DNA from: Streptomyces sp. NBC_00273
Lineage (GTDB): Bacteria > Actinomycetota > Actinomycetes > Streptomycetales > Streptomycetaceae
Length of the DNA stretch: 64,000 nucleotides
Assembly (NCBI RefSeq): GCF_036178145.1
Contig: NZ_CP108067.1
Location: 1,860,001 to 1,924,000, forward strand
Direction: 5' to 3'
The notes under the pieces were generated by a model. That model saw only the letters and a list, made by a program, of their open reading frames with translations, searched no databases and was not told the origin of the DNA. Of this stretch, positions 8,854-17,826 are shown one piece after another (positions within the stretch are counted from its first letter, which is position 1; every line of letters begins with the position of its first letter). The position numbers were made by a program, and so were the translations under genes.

Positions 8854-9461
8854 GCGGTACCACCGAGCCGGTGGTCGTGATGGTCCCCGGCCTGCGCGAC
8901 CACGTCGAGGAGCACTGGCAGACCCTGCTGGCGGATCTGCTGACCGAGGCCGGGCGCAGCGTCCGCACCGTTCCCCCGCTGACGCAGGACCGGCTGAGCT
9001 GCGGGGCAGGCGTCGCCGCACTGGACAAGGTGATGGTGCAGATCGCGGGGCCCGTGGTACTGGTCGCCCACAGCGCCGGTGTGATCACCACCGTCCACTG
9101 GTCCCGGCGGCACCCGGCGCAGGTGCAGGTGCAGGGGGCGCTGCTGGTGACGCCGCCGGACTTCGAGCAGCCCCTGCCGGCTGGCTACCCCACCACCGAC
9201 GTACTCGACGAGAACGGCTGGAACCCGGTGCCCCGCTCGCCGCTGCCCTTCCCCACCATCGTCGCGGCCAGTTCGAACGACCCACTGGGCACCGTCGAGC
9301 GAGTAGCCGAGCTGGCCCGGAACTGGGGCGGCCGCCTCGTGGAACTCGGCGCTGTCGGCCACCTCAACCCCGCCTCCGGCCACGGCCCGTGGCCGAGGGC
9401 GGAGGAACTCCTCCGCGAGCTCGAACACAGGGGGTCCCCCGGCGCTCTGCCGACTGATTGA
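8850..9461 (+). CDS. small alpha/beta serine hydrolase (RBBP9/YdeN family)
   Basis: 203 residues from the ATG at 8850, overlapping the MFS stop codon by ATGA. It has the nucleophile elbow VLVAHSAGV, the acid in ASSNDPLG and the His in GHLNPASGHG, which is the catalytic triad layout of the RBBP9-type Ser_hydrolase family. Probable role: hydrolysis of an ester or thioester intermediate in the operon's pathway. Last gene of the unit. Confidence 0.85.
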   Translation: MSGTTEPVVVMVPGLRDHVEEHWQTLLADLLTEAGRSVRTVPPLTQDRLSCGAGVAALDKVMVQIAGPVVLVAHSAGVITTVHWSRRHPAQVQVQGALLVTPPDFEQPLPAGYPTTDVLDENGWNPVPRSPLPFPTIVAASSNDPLGTVERVAELARNWGGRLVELGAVGHLNPASGHGPWPRAEELLRELEHRGSPGALPTD

Positions 9462-9465
9462 CGAT

Positions 9466-9847
9466 TCAGGGCTGCTGGTGTTCGGGCGGGCTGTTGCGGC
9501 GGATCACCTCGGGTGGCCAGCTCTACCCGCGAGGTCAGGCCGAGCTTGCGCAGCATGTTGGCGACGTGGGTGCTGACGGTGCGGCGCGAGATGCACATGC
9601 GCGCGGCTGTTTCGGGGTTGGAGTGTCCGGCAGCGACGTGACCGGCGATGATGCGCTCGGTGGAGGTGAGCGCTTCCCGTCCCAGGCGCGCGGTGTTGCG
9701 GGGGCCGCGGGTGCCGCGGCTCACGGAGACCGCGCGAAGGCGGGCGGTCGCACGTGCCGCGTCCCAGACCGCACCCAGGCCGGAGCCCGTTGAATCCAGA
9801 TCCTCATCACTGCCTCCCCGGCCAAATCCGGTGCACCGCAGGAATGG
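9466..9847 (-). pseudogene. C-terminal remnant of a LuxR-family regulator, frameshifted
   Basis: A frame with no start of its own reads GLGAVWDAARATARLRA then a clear LuxR-type HTH (EALTSTERIIAGHVAAGHSN, then ISRRTVSTHVANMLRKLGL). The usual C-terminal tail follows only after a one-base shift: after SRVELATR the original frame runs on into DPPQQ, whereas the shifted frame gives VIRRNSPPEHQQP and a TGA at 9466-9468. The upstream frame is closed by a TGA at 9848-9850, so the ATPase/TPR part typical of large LuxR proteins is missing. The remnant abuts the end of the hydrolase operon. Confidence 0.8.
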
Positions 9848-9897
9848 TCATGCCGATCAGGTTTCGTGTGGAGCGTTCGCGGCGAAGTACTTCAACC

Positions 9898-10317
9898 ATG
9901 GGCTTATCACCGGTTGCCGGTCATCCTGCTGTCGCTGTCTTCCGAGAGCCCCGAGGCGGTCGGCCCGTCCCGGTGTTGGGCCCACGGGTCGATGCTGAGG
10001 CGAAACGGACCGCGCGCGTGCTGGCCGCGGTGTCGACGCATGCCGGACCTGTCGAGCGGACCCTCGCGCTACGGCAGGCCACCACGACTGCCGGTGAGTT
10101 GGTGGCCGCGCTGTCGGCGCTGGCTCCGGCCGCGGCCGGTGAGGAACTGCCGGCGGAGTCGACCAGTCAGTCCTACTTCCGGGTCCGCGAGGGAGAGCTG
10201 TCAGATCAGCAGGCCGCCCTGCACGGTGTCCTGGTCATCCACCGCGGTCTGGAAGACCTGTGTGACGCTCCGCTGTCAGGCTCCGACCTGGCGCTGGAGG
10301 TGACCGGGATGCGGTAG
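9898..10317 (+). CDS. unrecognised ORF, possibly the 5' half of the next gene
   Basis: 139 residues from the ATG at 9898 (earlier in-frame ATGs at 9844 and 9850 are possible). Third positions are G/C-rich from about 9960, so it looks coded. It contains segments such as ALRQATTTAGELVAALSALA and RVREGELSDQQAALHGVLVI, mostly helical, with no signal peptide or known motif. Codon 3 is TTA, which in Streptomyces would make translation depend on the bldA tRNA if this start is right. It ends with TAG at 10315-10317 and the same frame continues into the next ORF. Confidence 0.4.
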   Translation: MGLSPVAGHPAVAVFREPRGGRPVPVLGPRVDAEAKRTARVLAAVSTHAGPVERTLALRQATTTAGELVAALSALAPAAAGEELPAESTSQSYFRVREGELSDQQAALHGVLVIHRGLEDLCDAPLSGSDLALEVTGMR

Positions 10318-10320
10318 TCG

Positions 10321-11016
10321 GTGCTCGATCTCACCGGCGCAGCACCAGGCGCAGACGATGGCTCCGTCCCGCCGGTGGCCGTCCCCGGGGCCGGTGCGGA
10401 AACGTCGTTGGAACGTGTGTGGAGTGCGCGGTGGCTCATTGGTCACCAGGTCCACGTCCTGTTCAACGTTTGCGCTGCGGTCGCCGTGGCCGACGCCACC
10501 CGCCATCTGCGGCTCGGCGACGGCGATGCCGCGCTGCTGCGGCTGGCCGACGCGACGGCGTACGTGCGTGGATTCCCGGCGGCCATGACCCACGCAAGTA
10601 CGGTCCCGGCCGACTACTACATGGCGTCGATACGCCACACCATGGCGCCCCCGTCGGTGGACATCCCGTTGAGCGGGCGCCAACATCGCGGATACAAGCT
10701 GTTCCGGACGGCGGTGAAGGACCTGCTGTCCGTGGTTCCCGATTCCTACGAGCAGTTGGCAGCTCGCGCCCCGGAGCTGGCCGAGGCACGGGGCGCGCTC
10801 CTGGAAGCCGACATCGTGGACGGTGAACGGCACGTCACCCTCGCCTACTCGATGGTACATCTGCGTCGTTCCATCGCTCAGAGACCCGAAGGCCCCGACA
10901 ACGCCGTCGCCGAACTACGGCTCATGCGCCATCGCCGCGCAGCCCAGTACGCCTCGCTGATCCGCTTCGGGGACCACTACGTCGCCGACGCCGTGGCCGG
11001 CCTGCGCCACTCGTGA
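10321..11016 (+). CDS. hypothetical helical protein in the oxygenase operon
   Basis: Up to 231 residues from a GTG at 10321, in the same frame as the preceding ORF and separated from it only by TAG-TCG. No ribosome site is at a good distance from that GTG (GGAGG lies about 20 bases away), so the start is uncertain. The protein is mostly helical, with segments such as WSARWLIGHQVHVLFNVCAA and ADYYMASIRHTMAPPSVDIP. I do not recognise a family. It lies 50 bp before the clavaminate-synthase-like oxygenase and probably works with it. Confidence 0.6.
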   Translation: MLDLTGAAPGADDGSVPPVAVPGAGAETSLERVWSARWLIGHQVHVLFNVCAAVAVADATRHLRLGDGDAALLRLADATAYVRGFPAAMTHASTVPADYYMASIRHTMAPPSVDIPLSGRQHRGYKLFRTAVKDLLSVVPDSYEQLAARAPELAEARGALLEADIVDGERHVTLAYSMVHLRRSIAQRPEGPDNAVAELRLMRHRRAAQYASLIRFGDHYVADAVAGLRHS

Positions 11017-11066
11017 GTCCGCCGCCCACACCTCCGGCAAGAGACGTCAAGAAGGTGAGGACCCCG

Positions 11067-12077
11067 ATGCCCGAGACGACGCCCGGCACCACCCGAAGCT
11101 CTGCCGTCGCAGCCGACTGGGCACTTGACCCGGCCGATGCCGGCGCGTGCGAGCAACTGGCACGCACCCTGTGCACCCGCGGGCACGACCAGGTCGACAG
11201 CCCCGAGTGGGTGGCCCGGGCCCGGGACGCCTGGGAGGAGCTTCCGCTACGGCTGCGCCTCGAGGTGCACCGGTTTCGAAGGCGTTCCGGCCCGCACGGC
11301 ACCTTGGTGATCGGCGGCCTGCCCGTCGATCAGGCGGTCCTGCCCGCGACACCGTCCGTACCCGGCTCGGTCCAGCGCCAGGCCACCGTCTCGGCCGCGG
11401 TGCTCACCATGGTGGCCTGCGGGCTCGGAGAACCCCTCGCCTACCGGGCGGAGAAATCCGGCGCCCTCGTACAGGACGTCGTGCCCGTGCCCGGGCAGGA
11501 GAGCTTCCACGGCAACGCCGGATCGGTGCCGCTGTCCTTCCACACCGAGAACGGCTTCCACCCCCACCCGCCCGACTACGTGGTCTTCCTGTGCCTGCGT
11601 GCCGACCACGACCAGATCGCCGGCATGCGCGTCACCGGCATCCGCCAAGCGCTGCCGCTCCTCACCCCGGCCGGCCGCGAAGCCCTGTTCGCCCCGGAGT
11701 TCATCACCACACCACCCCCCTCCTTCGGCCCCGACCCTGCCGCGACCGGGTTCGACGTCCAGCCCCGACCGGTGCTGTCGGGAGCGGTCGAGGATCCCGA
11801 CATAAGGATGGCTCAACTCGTCACCACCCCGCTCACCCCTCGGGCTGCCGCGGCGCTGACCGAATTCGGCCGCGCCTGCGAGACGACCGCCCGCACCCTG
11901 CGCCTGACACCCGGCGACCTGGTCGTCATCGACAACCGCGTCACCGTCCACGGCCGCACCGCCTTCCACCCCCGCTACGACGGAGCAGACCGCTGGCTGC
12001 AACGCACGTACGTCACCACCGACCTGCGCCGCTCCCGCGACCACCGCCCCCAGGACGGCCACGTACTCGCCCGCTGA
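11067..12077 (+). CDS. clavaminate synthase / L-asparagine oxygenase-like Fe(II)/2-oxoglutarate oxygenase
   Basis: 336 residues from the ATG at 11067, preceded by GGTGAGG at 6 bases; a GTG at 11013 is in frame but less supported. It has the His-x-Glu iron motif (His159, Glu161 in SFHTENGFHPHPPDYVVFLC), His295 in VHGRTAFHPRY, and Arg313 for 2-oxoglutarate in WLQRTYVTTDLRRSR. This H-x-E variant and layout match the group of AsnO, VioC and clavaminate synthase, which hydroxylate the beta carbon of free or activated amino acids for natural products. The substrate is not predictable. It probably forms an operon with the preceding unknown gene. Confidence 0.85.
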   Translation: MPETTPGTTRSSAVAADWALDPADAGACEQLARTLCTRGHDQVDSPEWVARARDAWEELPLRLRLEVHRFRRRSGPHGTLVIGGLPVDQAVLPATPSVPGSVQRQATVSAAVLTMVACGLGEPLAYRAEKSGALVQDVVPVPGQESFHGNAGSVPLSFHTENGFHPHPPDYVVFLCLRADHDQIAGMRVTGIRQALPLLTPAGREALFAPEFITTPPPSFGPDPAATGFDVQPRPVLSGAVEDPDIRMAQLVTTPLTPRAAAALTEFGRACETTARTLRLTPGDLVVIDNRVTVHGRTAFHPRYDGADRWLQRTYVTTDLRRSRDHRPQDGHVLAR

Positions 12078-12293
12078 CCAGCCGCATCGTCACCGTCGCG
12101 GTGCCGCCCCGGTCGGGAACCGTCCGCTGGCTTCGAGGTGGCCGTCGGCGGATCACGTCGTACCGCAGCGCTGGGGCGCACGCGGCGATGCCGGCGGCGA
12201 AGGAGCTCGCCCACAGGCGTTCGCCGTCCGTCAGGGGCTGCAGGTACTGGTTGGCCGGTCTCAGCGCGCTGAATAGGAAGTCGCCGTCGATGT
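12078..12293. other. 216-bp gap with a coding-like minus-strand fragment
   Basis: Between convergent genes. On the minus strand a frame at about 12130-12290 reads LNIDGDFLFSALRPANQYLQ and continues GERLWASSFAAGIAACAPAL, which looks like real protein, but it has no start or ribosome site and its 5' side runs out of frame into the WYL gene. Possibly the remnant of another gene. Confidence 0.3.
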
Positions 12294-13280
12294 TCAGGTG
12301 GACGCGTCGGCCGGGGGGATGTCGACGTCGATGCGGCCCATCACGCGGCGGGCCGCCTCGGCGAGTTCGGGCGGGCTCTCGACGGTGAACCGGCAGTTGA
12401 AGGTGACCAGGAAGCCGATGAGCGCCGACCACGACCAGGCCCCCATCCGCATCCGGGTGATCCGCTCGTCGATCGCTTCGAAACTCGCCGCGCCCGGGGC
12501 CCACTTGGCCACCAGCGCCACGGGGCACTCCATCAGGACGGTGCCCCAGCAGGGCCAGGTGTCCGGGGTGTCTCCGCGGTCGGGCTGGTTCTGGACGAAG
12601 TGGGTGATGTCCCCTTCGGGGACGTCGCGCTGAGTGAAGCGCCACCCGGTGGGGGCCGGCTGTTCGATCCGGTCGAGCCGGTAGGCGCGCCAGGAGCACC
12701 CGCGCTGGTCGTAGGCGACCACGTACCAGCGTCCCGACCAGACGACGAGCCGGTGGGGTTCGGCGAGGACCTCGCTGCCGTCCACCTCGTCGACCTCGAT
12801 GGACCGGTAGGTGAACCGCACGAGTTCCCGCTCCTGCGCGGCGGCGCTCAGCCGTGCCACCAGTCCGGGATCGACCTGGGGCGGGGCCAACTCCCACGCG
12901 TTCTCGATCTGTTCGATGGAGAAGGTCGCGAGGCGGCGGGAGAGATGGGGCGGCAGGAGCTCCCTGATGGAGTTCAGCGCGCGCTTGGTGGCGTCACCCA
13001 TGCCGGCCACGGAGGCGGGCGCCGTCTGGAGGGACAGCGCGATGGCGATGGCCTGCTCGTCGTCGACTATCAGCGGAGGAAGACGCGCCCCGCGGGACAG
13101 CCGGTAGTAGCCGGAGGGGCCTTTCGTCGCCGTGACGGGGTAGCCCAGTTCACGGAGCCGGTTGATGTCGCGGCGGACGGTTCGCGGGGACACTCCCAGG
13201 CGCTCGGCCAGCCCGTCGCCGGTCCACTCCTTCTGTGCCTGAAGCAGGCTGAGGAGCTCCAGTGTGCGGTTGGCGATCAA
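12294..13280 (-). CDS. WYL-domain transcriptional regulator (DeoR-like HTH)
   Basis: 328 residues from a TTG start, chosen because GGAGGG lies 6 bases upstream in a clean context. The N-terminal winged HTH (DGLAERLGVSPRTVRRDINRL) is followed by a linker and a WYL domain with the signature VVWSGRWYVVAYDQR at about residues 178-192. WYL regulators bind ligands or nucleic acid and often repress a divergent gene. The divergent neighbour is the drug-type MFS exporter 159 bp away. Confidence 0.9.
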   Translation of the reverse strand: MIANRTLELLSLLQAQKEWTGDGLAERLGVSPRTVRRDINRLRELGYPVTATKGPSGYYRLSRGARLPPLIVDDEQAIAIALSLQTAPASVAGMGDATKRALNSIRELLPPHLSRRLATFSIEQIENAWELAPPQVDPGLVARLSAAAQERELVRFTYRSIEVDEVDGSEVLAEPHRLVVWSGRWYVVAYDQRGCSWRAYRLDRIEQPAPTGWRFTQRDVPEGDITHFVQNQPDRGDTPDTWPCWGTVLMECPVALVAKWAPGAASFEAIDERITRMRMGAWSWSALIGFLVTFNCRFTVESPPELAEAARRVMGRIDVDIPPADAST

Positions 13281-13439
13281 GAATTGCCCTCCGATTGCGA
13301 TCGGTAGAGGTCAGCACGCGTCCTCTTCTCCTGCGACGGTGCGTTTGCTCCGGGGGCGGCGCACGTCCCCCTCCCGCTCCAGTATTTCGCCCCCGGCGTT
13401 CCACCGGGTGCGTTGCATCGAGAAGATCGGAAGAACGCA
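13281..13439. promoter_or_regulatory. divergent promoter region, WYL regulator / MFS exporter
   Basis: 159 bp between divergent starts. It should contain both promoters and the WYL-protein operator. No perfect palindrome was found. Confidence 0.4.
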
Positions 13440-15092
13440 GTGCCTGAGAATCCAACTCGATCCTCATCGACCAATCGGGACGCTTGGCTGGGTTTGGTCG
13501 CGATTTCCCTCGGTGTGTCGCTGGTGGTCGTGGACTTCACCATCGTCAACGTGGTGATGCCCCCCGTCATCGGCGACTTGAAGATCTCCGCGTTCGGCGC
13601 TCAGTGGATCCAGGAGTCCTACGCGATCGTCCTGGCAGCCCTGCTGCTGCTGATGGGGCGCCTGTCGGACATCGTGGGAGCACGCCGTCTGTTCGTCGTC
13701 GGCACCGTCGTCTTCGGGCTGGCGAGCATCGCCGCGGCGGTGGCGCCCTCCGGGGAGCTGCTGATCGTCAGCCGGTTCGCCCAGGGCGTCGGCGGCGCGA
13801 TCGTCATGCCGACGTCGCTGGCGCTGCTCAACATGACCTTCCGGGGACGCGACCGCGGCAAGGCCTTCGCCATCTGGGGGTCCACGATCGGTGCGGCCGC
13901 CGCGGTCGGTCCGCTGCTGGGCGGCTGGCTCGCCGAGTACTCCTGGCGGTGGGCGTTCGGCATCAACGTCTTCGTCGTGGTTCTGGTCCTCGCGGGCATC
14001 ATGCGATTCCTCCGGCCGTCCCCCCAGCAGCCGGGCAAGGTCGACGTCGGCGGCGGAGTGCTGTCGGTGCTGGGCCTCGGACTTCTCGCCTTCGGTCTGA
14101 TCGAGGGCCGCAACTACGGTTGGTGGGAGGCCCGCAAGAGCTTCGGCCCCTTCGGTGACGTCGTGAACCTGTCGGTCGTCCCGGTCGCCCTGGCCGTCTC
14201 CGTGGTCAGCCTCGCGCTCTTCCTCCGGCTGCAGGTCCGGCTGACGCGCGCGAGCGGCACGGCACCGCTGATGGACACCTCGCTGTTCGGCATCAAGTCC
14301 TTCGGCACGGGCAACATCGCGACGCTGATCATCGCGCTGGCGGAGTTCGGCATCCTCGCCGTACTGCCCCTGTGGCTCCAGTACACCCTGGGGTACTCCG
14401 CGCTCCAAACCGGCCTGATGGTCTTCGTCGTCGCGGTCGGCAGCTTCTTCGCGAGCGGTGCCAGCTTCGGCATGGCCGAGAAGACCGGCCCCGTCGGCCT
14501 GGTCCGCATCGGCCTGGTGCTCGAAGCGCTCGGTCTGCTGGTGTTCGGCCTGCTGGCGAGCAGCGACTCCCCGTGGTGGGTCATCGGCATCGCCCTGTTC
14601 CTGTATGGCACGGGGGTCGGCTTCGCCACCGCGCAGGTCACCAACGTTGTCCTGGCGGACGTACCGCCGCAGCAGGCCGGCCAGGGCTCCGGAATCCAGA
14701 GCGCCGCGCGTCAGCTCGGCTCCGCGCTCGGCATCGCGATCCTGACGTCGACGTTCTTCACGGCGTTGGACTCCGACCTGTCCGAGCGGCTCGCCCAGCA
14801 GGGAACGCCCGACGCGGACGAGCTGTCCTCGGCGGTCTCCGACAGCGCGGGCGCGATGATCTCCGGGCTGAGCCAGAACCCCGCGACGGCCTCGGCCGCG
14901 GACGCCGCCCGGGACGCCATGTCCTACGGGATCCAGATCAACGGCTACACCTGTGCCGCGCTGCTGGTCCTCGGAATGCTCGCGACCTTCCTCATCCCCC
15001 AGCGGGGGCCGGACGCCCAGCAGTGGGGCGGGCAGGACGCTTCCGGCGGGGCGCCGGGAGCCGGCGCCGACGTCCAGCAGACGCCGGCCTAG
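13440..15092 (+). CDS. MFS drug exporter, DHA2 family (14 TM, EmrB/QacA-like)
   Basis: About 550 residues from the GTG at 13440, with GGAAG 7 bases upstream; a TTG at 13413 is in frame but has no ribosome site. Motif A is LLLLMGRLSDIVGARRLFV, and motif C-like GSTIGAAAAVGPLLGGWLAE is in TM5, typical of antiporters. Fourteen hydrophobic segments are visible, then a Gly/Ala-rich tail. It probably exports a toxic compound by proton antiport. The divergent WYL regulator likely controls it. Confidence 0.92.
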   Translation: MPENPTRSSSTNRDAWLGLVAISLGVSLVVVDFTIVNVVMPPVIGDLKISAFGAQWIQESYAIVLAALLLLMGRLSDIVGARRLFVVGTVVFGLASIAAAVAPSGELLIVSRFAQGVGGAIVMPTSLALLNMTFRGRDRGKAFAIWGSTIGAAAAVGPLLGGWLAEYSWRWAFGINVFVVVLVLAGIMRFLRPSPQQPGKVDVGGGVLSVLGLGLLAFGLIEGRNYGWWEARKSFGPFGDVVNLSVVPVALAVSVVSLALFLRLQVRLTRASGTAPLMDTSLFGIKSFGTGNIATLIIALAEFGILAVLPLWLQYTLGYSALQTGLMVFVVAVGSFFASGASFGMAEKTGPVGLVRIGLVLEALGLLVFGLLASSDSPWWVIGIALFLYGTGVGFATAQVTNVVLADVPPQQAGQGSGIQSAARQLGSALGIAILTSTFFTALDSDLSERLAQQGTPDADELSSAVSDSAGAMISGLSQNPATASAADAARDAMSYGIQINGYTCAALLVLGMLATFLIPQRGPDAQQWGGQDASGGAPGAGADVQQTPA

Positions 15093-15399
15093 CGGGCACG
15101 GCTTCGTCGCGCCCGCCGTCGCCCCCGCCGTCGCCCCCGTCAGCATTCAGCTTCTCGATCTGAGCCGTGGCGTTCCCCCTGGCCGTGGTCCCGGATCTGC
15201 TGGGATGGCCGGAGGACGAGGGCAAGGAACGGCCGGCAGCAGCCCTGGCGGTGATCGACGGCCCGCCGGATCGAAGCGGTCGACGCGGCGGGCTGCCGAC
15301 CCATCGGTCCGGACACCGCTGCAGGTTCCGGGTCGGGGCCCGTGCGTGACTGCCGTGTCCGGCGTCACGCACAGGCTCGTCTTCCGGAGGCGGAGCAGG
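15093..15399. other. 307-bp gap between convergent genes
   Basis: No gene is seen. It begins with a short direct repeat (CGCCGTCGCCCCC, twice, about 15115-15140). It should hold the terminators of both flanking convergent genes, but I could not identify a clear stem-loop. Confidence 0.3.
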
Positions 15400-16572
15400 T
15401 CAGTACGCGAAGCCGGACTTGCCGGTCAGGGTCGCCGACACGCGGGTGATCTGGCTGCCCGGCGGCAGGGCGGTCGTCGTCGACGCGGAAGCGGTCGTGG
15501 TGCCGTCACCGAGCTGGCCGAGGGCGTTGGCGCCCCAGCCGATCACCGAACCGTCGTCGAGCGCGGCGAGGGTGAAGTCCACTCCGCCGTTGACGTCCTG
15601 GACGCCCTTGAGGTGGTCGAGGGGGACCGGGGTGGTGCGGTTGGCCTTCGTCCCGTCGCCGAGCTGGCCCTCGGCGTTCTTGCCCCAGCCGGTCACGCTG
15701 CCGTCGTCGAGGACGGCGAAGCCGGAGGCAGAGGTGGCGAAGACCTTCGCCACGGAGTCGAGGTGGGCGACGTCGACGGGCTTGTTGCTGTCGGCCGTGC
15801 TGTCGTTGCCGAGTTGGCCCTCGGCGTTCTTGCCCCACGCCTTCACGGTGCCGTCGGCGGTGAGGGCGAGGACGTGGTCGCAGCCGACCGAGATCGATTC
15901 GACGTCGGCGAGGTCCGGGACCTGCTGCGGTGTGGCCCGGTCGGTCGCATTGCCGGTGCCCAGGCGGCCGTTGGCCCCCGAGCCCCAGGTCCAGACGGTG
16001 CCGTCCTGGCGCAGGGCCACGCTGAAGTCGCAGCCCGCGCCGACGTCCCTGACCTTGTCCAGGCTCTGGACGTCGACCGGAGTCCTGTACGGGGTGGTGG
16101 CGTCCAGACCCGTACCGAGTTGCTTCTTGGCGTTGTCGCCCCAGGCCAGGACGCGGCCGCCCTTCACGGCGAGGGCGTGGTTGGAGCCCGCTGCGATCTC
16201 GCTGACGCCGGACAGTTTGGTGACCGTCGCGGGGAACGACTGGTTGACGATGGTGCCGTTGCCGAGCTGGCCGGTGAGGTTCGCGCCCCAGCTCTTGACC
16301 GTGCCGTCCCGAAGGAGGGCGACGACGAAGGGGTTCTTGTCGCCGCCTCCGGCGGCGAGTTCGCGTACGTCGTCTCGGGTGACGCCGATTACGGCGGCGG
16401 GGGTTTGTTGAGCGAGGACGCTGCCGTTGCCCAGTTGTCCCAGGGCGTTGTCACCCCAGGCGCGGATCCAGGGGTCGGTGCCTGCGGCCTGGGCCGACAG
16501 GCAGGGGGTGGCAGCGGTCAGTGCGGTGAGGGTGAGGGCGGTGAGCAGGGTGCGGCGCAGAGGTGGGGTCAT
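15400..16572 (-). CDS. secreted RCC1-repeat protein (third of three tandem paralogues)
   Basis: 390 residues from the ATG at 16572, chosen because AAAGG lies 8 bases upstream. A signal peptide (MTPPLRRTLLTALTLTALTA to AQAAG) is followed by seven RCC1-type repeats, each with the W-G-x-N-x-x-x-Q-L-G-x-G core (AWGDNALGQLGNGS, SWGANLTGQLGNGT and so on), enough for one seven-bladed propeller. The last residues SGFAY match the ends of its two paralogues. Function of such bacterial secreted propellers is unknown. It lies 53 bp behind the second paralogue. Confidence 0.85.
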   Translation of the reverse strand: MTPPLRRTLLTALTLTALTAATPCLSAQAAGTDPWIRAWGDNALGQLGNGSVLAQQTPAAVIGVTRDDVRELAAGGGDKNPFVVALLRDGTVKSWGANLTGQLGNGTIVNQSFPATVTKLSGVSEIAAGSNHALAVKGGRVLAWGDNAKKQLGTGLDATTPYRTPVDVQSLDKVRDVGAGCDFSVALRQDGTVWTWGSGANGRLGTGNATDRATPQQVPDLADVESISVGCDHVLALTADGTVKAWGKNAEGQLGNDSTADSNKPVDVAHLDSVAKVFATSASGFAVLDDGSVTGWGKNAEGQLGDGTKANRTTPVPLDHLKGVQDVNGGVDFTLAALDDGSVIGWGANALGQLGDGTTTASASTTTALPPGSQITRVSATLTGKSGFAY

Positions 16573-16625
16573 CTGCATGCCTTTCGCGTGGGGTGCGGGA
16601 GGGCGCGGTGCGCCCGTGCATGGGT

Positions 16626-17810
16626 TCAGTAGGCGTAGCTGGAGTTCCATCCGAGGGACGCGGCGACTCGGGTCGTACCGCTCCCCGCGGGCAGGGCCGT
16701 GACGGGGGTGAGGGAGGGGGTGGTGCTGGCGTCGCCGAGCTGACCGTTGGCGTTGTCGCCCCAGGCGACGACGGTCTGGTCATCGAGGACGGCGAGGGTG
16801 TGGGTCCAGCCGCCGCCCATGGCCTTGACGCCGGTCAGGCCGGGGAGCGGGACCGGGGTCGTGCGGCTCGTTCTGGTGCCGTCGCCCACTTGGCCGGCGC
16901 TGTTCCAGCCCCACCCCCGGACGGTGCCGTCGTCGAGGAGCGCAAAGCTGTGGTGGCTGACTGCGACGATGCCCACGACATTCTTGAGGTGCTGGACGTT
17001 CACGGGTACGGGGCTGGCTGTCGTGGAGTCGTTGCCGAGCTGGCCGTTGGCGCCCCGGCCCCATGCCTTCACCGTGCCGTCGGCCGTCAAGGCGAGCATG
17101 TGGGTGCAGCCGGCCGCCACGGACACGATGTCCTGAAGGCCGGCGACGCGCTGGGGAGTGTTGCGGTCGCTTGTGGAACCATCGCCGAGCTGCCCCTCAT
17201 TGTTCCGTCCCCAGGTCCAGACCGAGCCGTCCTCGCGGAGGGCGGCCACGTGGTTGCATCCCGCCGCGATGCCCTTGACCTTGTTGAGGCTCTGGACGGA
17301 GACGGGGCGGCTGGTCGGCGGCTCGGTGCTCGCCGCCGTGCTGCCGTTGCCGAGCTGGCCGTACGTGTTGTCCCCCCAGGCGAAGACGCGGCCGTTCCGT
17401 ACGGCGTAGGCGGCAAAGATCCCTGCGGCCACTCCGGAGGCGCCGGACAGCCCGGCGACGGCGGCCGGGTAGGAGCGGGAGGCCGTGGTGCCGTCGCCCA
17501 ACTGCCCGCGCGAGGCGTTGCCCCAGGCCTGCACGGTGCCGTTGTTGAGCACCGCTACGGCGAAGGACGTGGTGGCGTTGCCACCGCCTGCCAGCTCGCG
17601 GACGTCGTCGCGGGCGAGGCCGCGGACCGCCGACGGCGTCTGCTGGTCGAGCGTGGCGCCGTTGCCGAGCTGACCAGCGGCGTTGCTGCCCCACGCCCGT
17701 ACCCACGGCTCGGGCTTCTCGGTACGCGCGGGGCCCTGTGCAGCTGTGGCGAGGAGGGCGGAGACGGCCAGCAGGACGCCGAGACCTGCGCGTCGACCGG
17801 GATACGTCAT
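16626..17810 (-). CDS. secreted RCC1-repeat protein (second of three tandem paralogues)
   Basis: 394 residues from the ATG at 17810 (GAGGAGG 11 bases upstream; a GTG at 17822 is also in frame). A signal peptide (GLGVLLAVSALLATAAQG) precedes seven repeats such as AWGSNAAGQLGNGA, TWGRNNEGQLGDGS and GWGWNSAGQVGDGT. The C-terminus is SSYAY. It follows the first paralogue by only 16 bases, its ribosome site overlapping that gene's end, so the three genes form one transcription unit. Confidence 0.85.
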   Translation of the reverse strand: MTYPGRRAGLGVLLAVSALLATAAQGPARTEKPEPWVRAWGSNAAGQLGNGATLDQQTPSAVRGLARDDVRELAGGGNATTSFAVAVLNNGTVQAWGNASRGQLGDGTTASRSYPAAVAGLSGASGVAAGIFAAYAVRNGRVFAWGDNTYGQLGNGSTAASTEPPTSRPVSVQSLNKVKGIAAGCNHVAALREDGSVWTWGRNNEGQLGDGSTSDRNTPQRVAGLQDIVSVAAGCTHMLALTADGTVKAWGRGANGQLGNDSTTASPVPVNVQHLKNVVGIVAVSHHSFALLDDGTVRGWGWNSAGQVGDGTRTSRTTPVPLPGLTGVKAMGGGWTHTLAVLDDQTVVAWGDNANGQLGDASTTPSLTPVTALPAGSGTTRVAASLGWNSSYAY

Positions 17811-17826
17811 GGCGTGACGCACCTCC

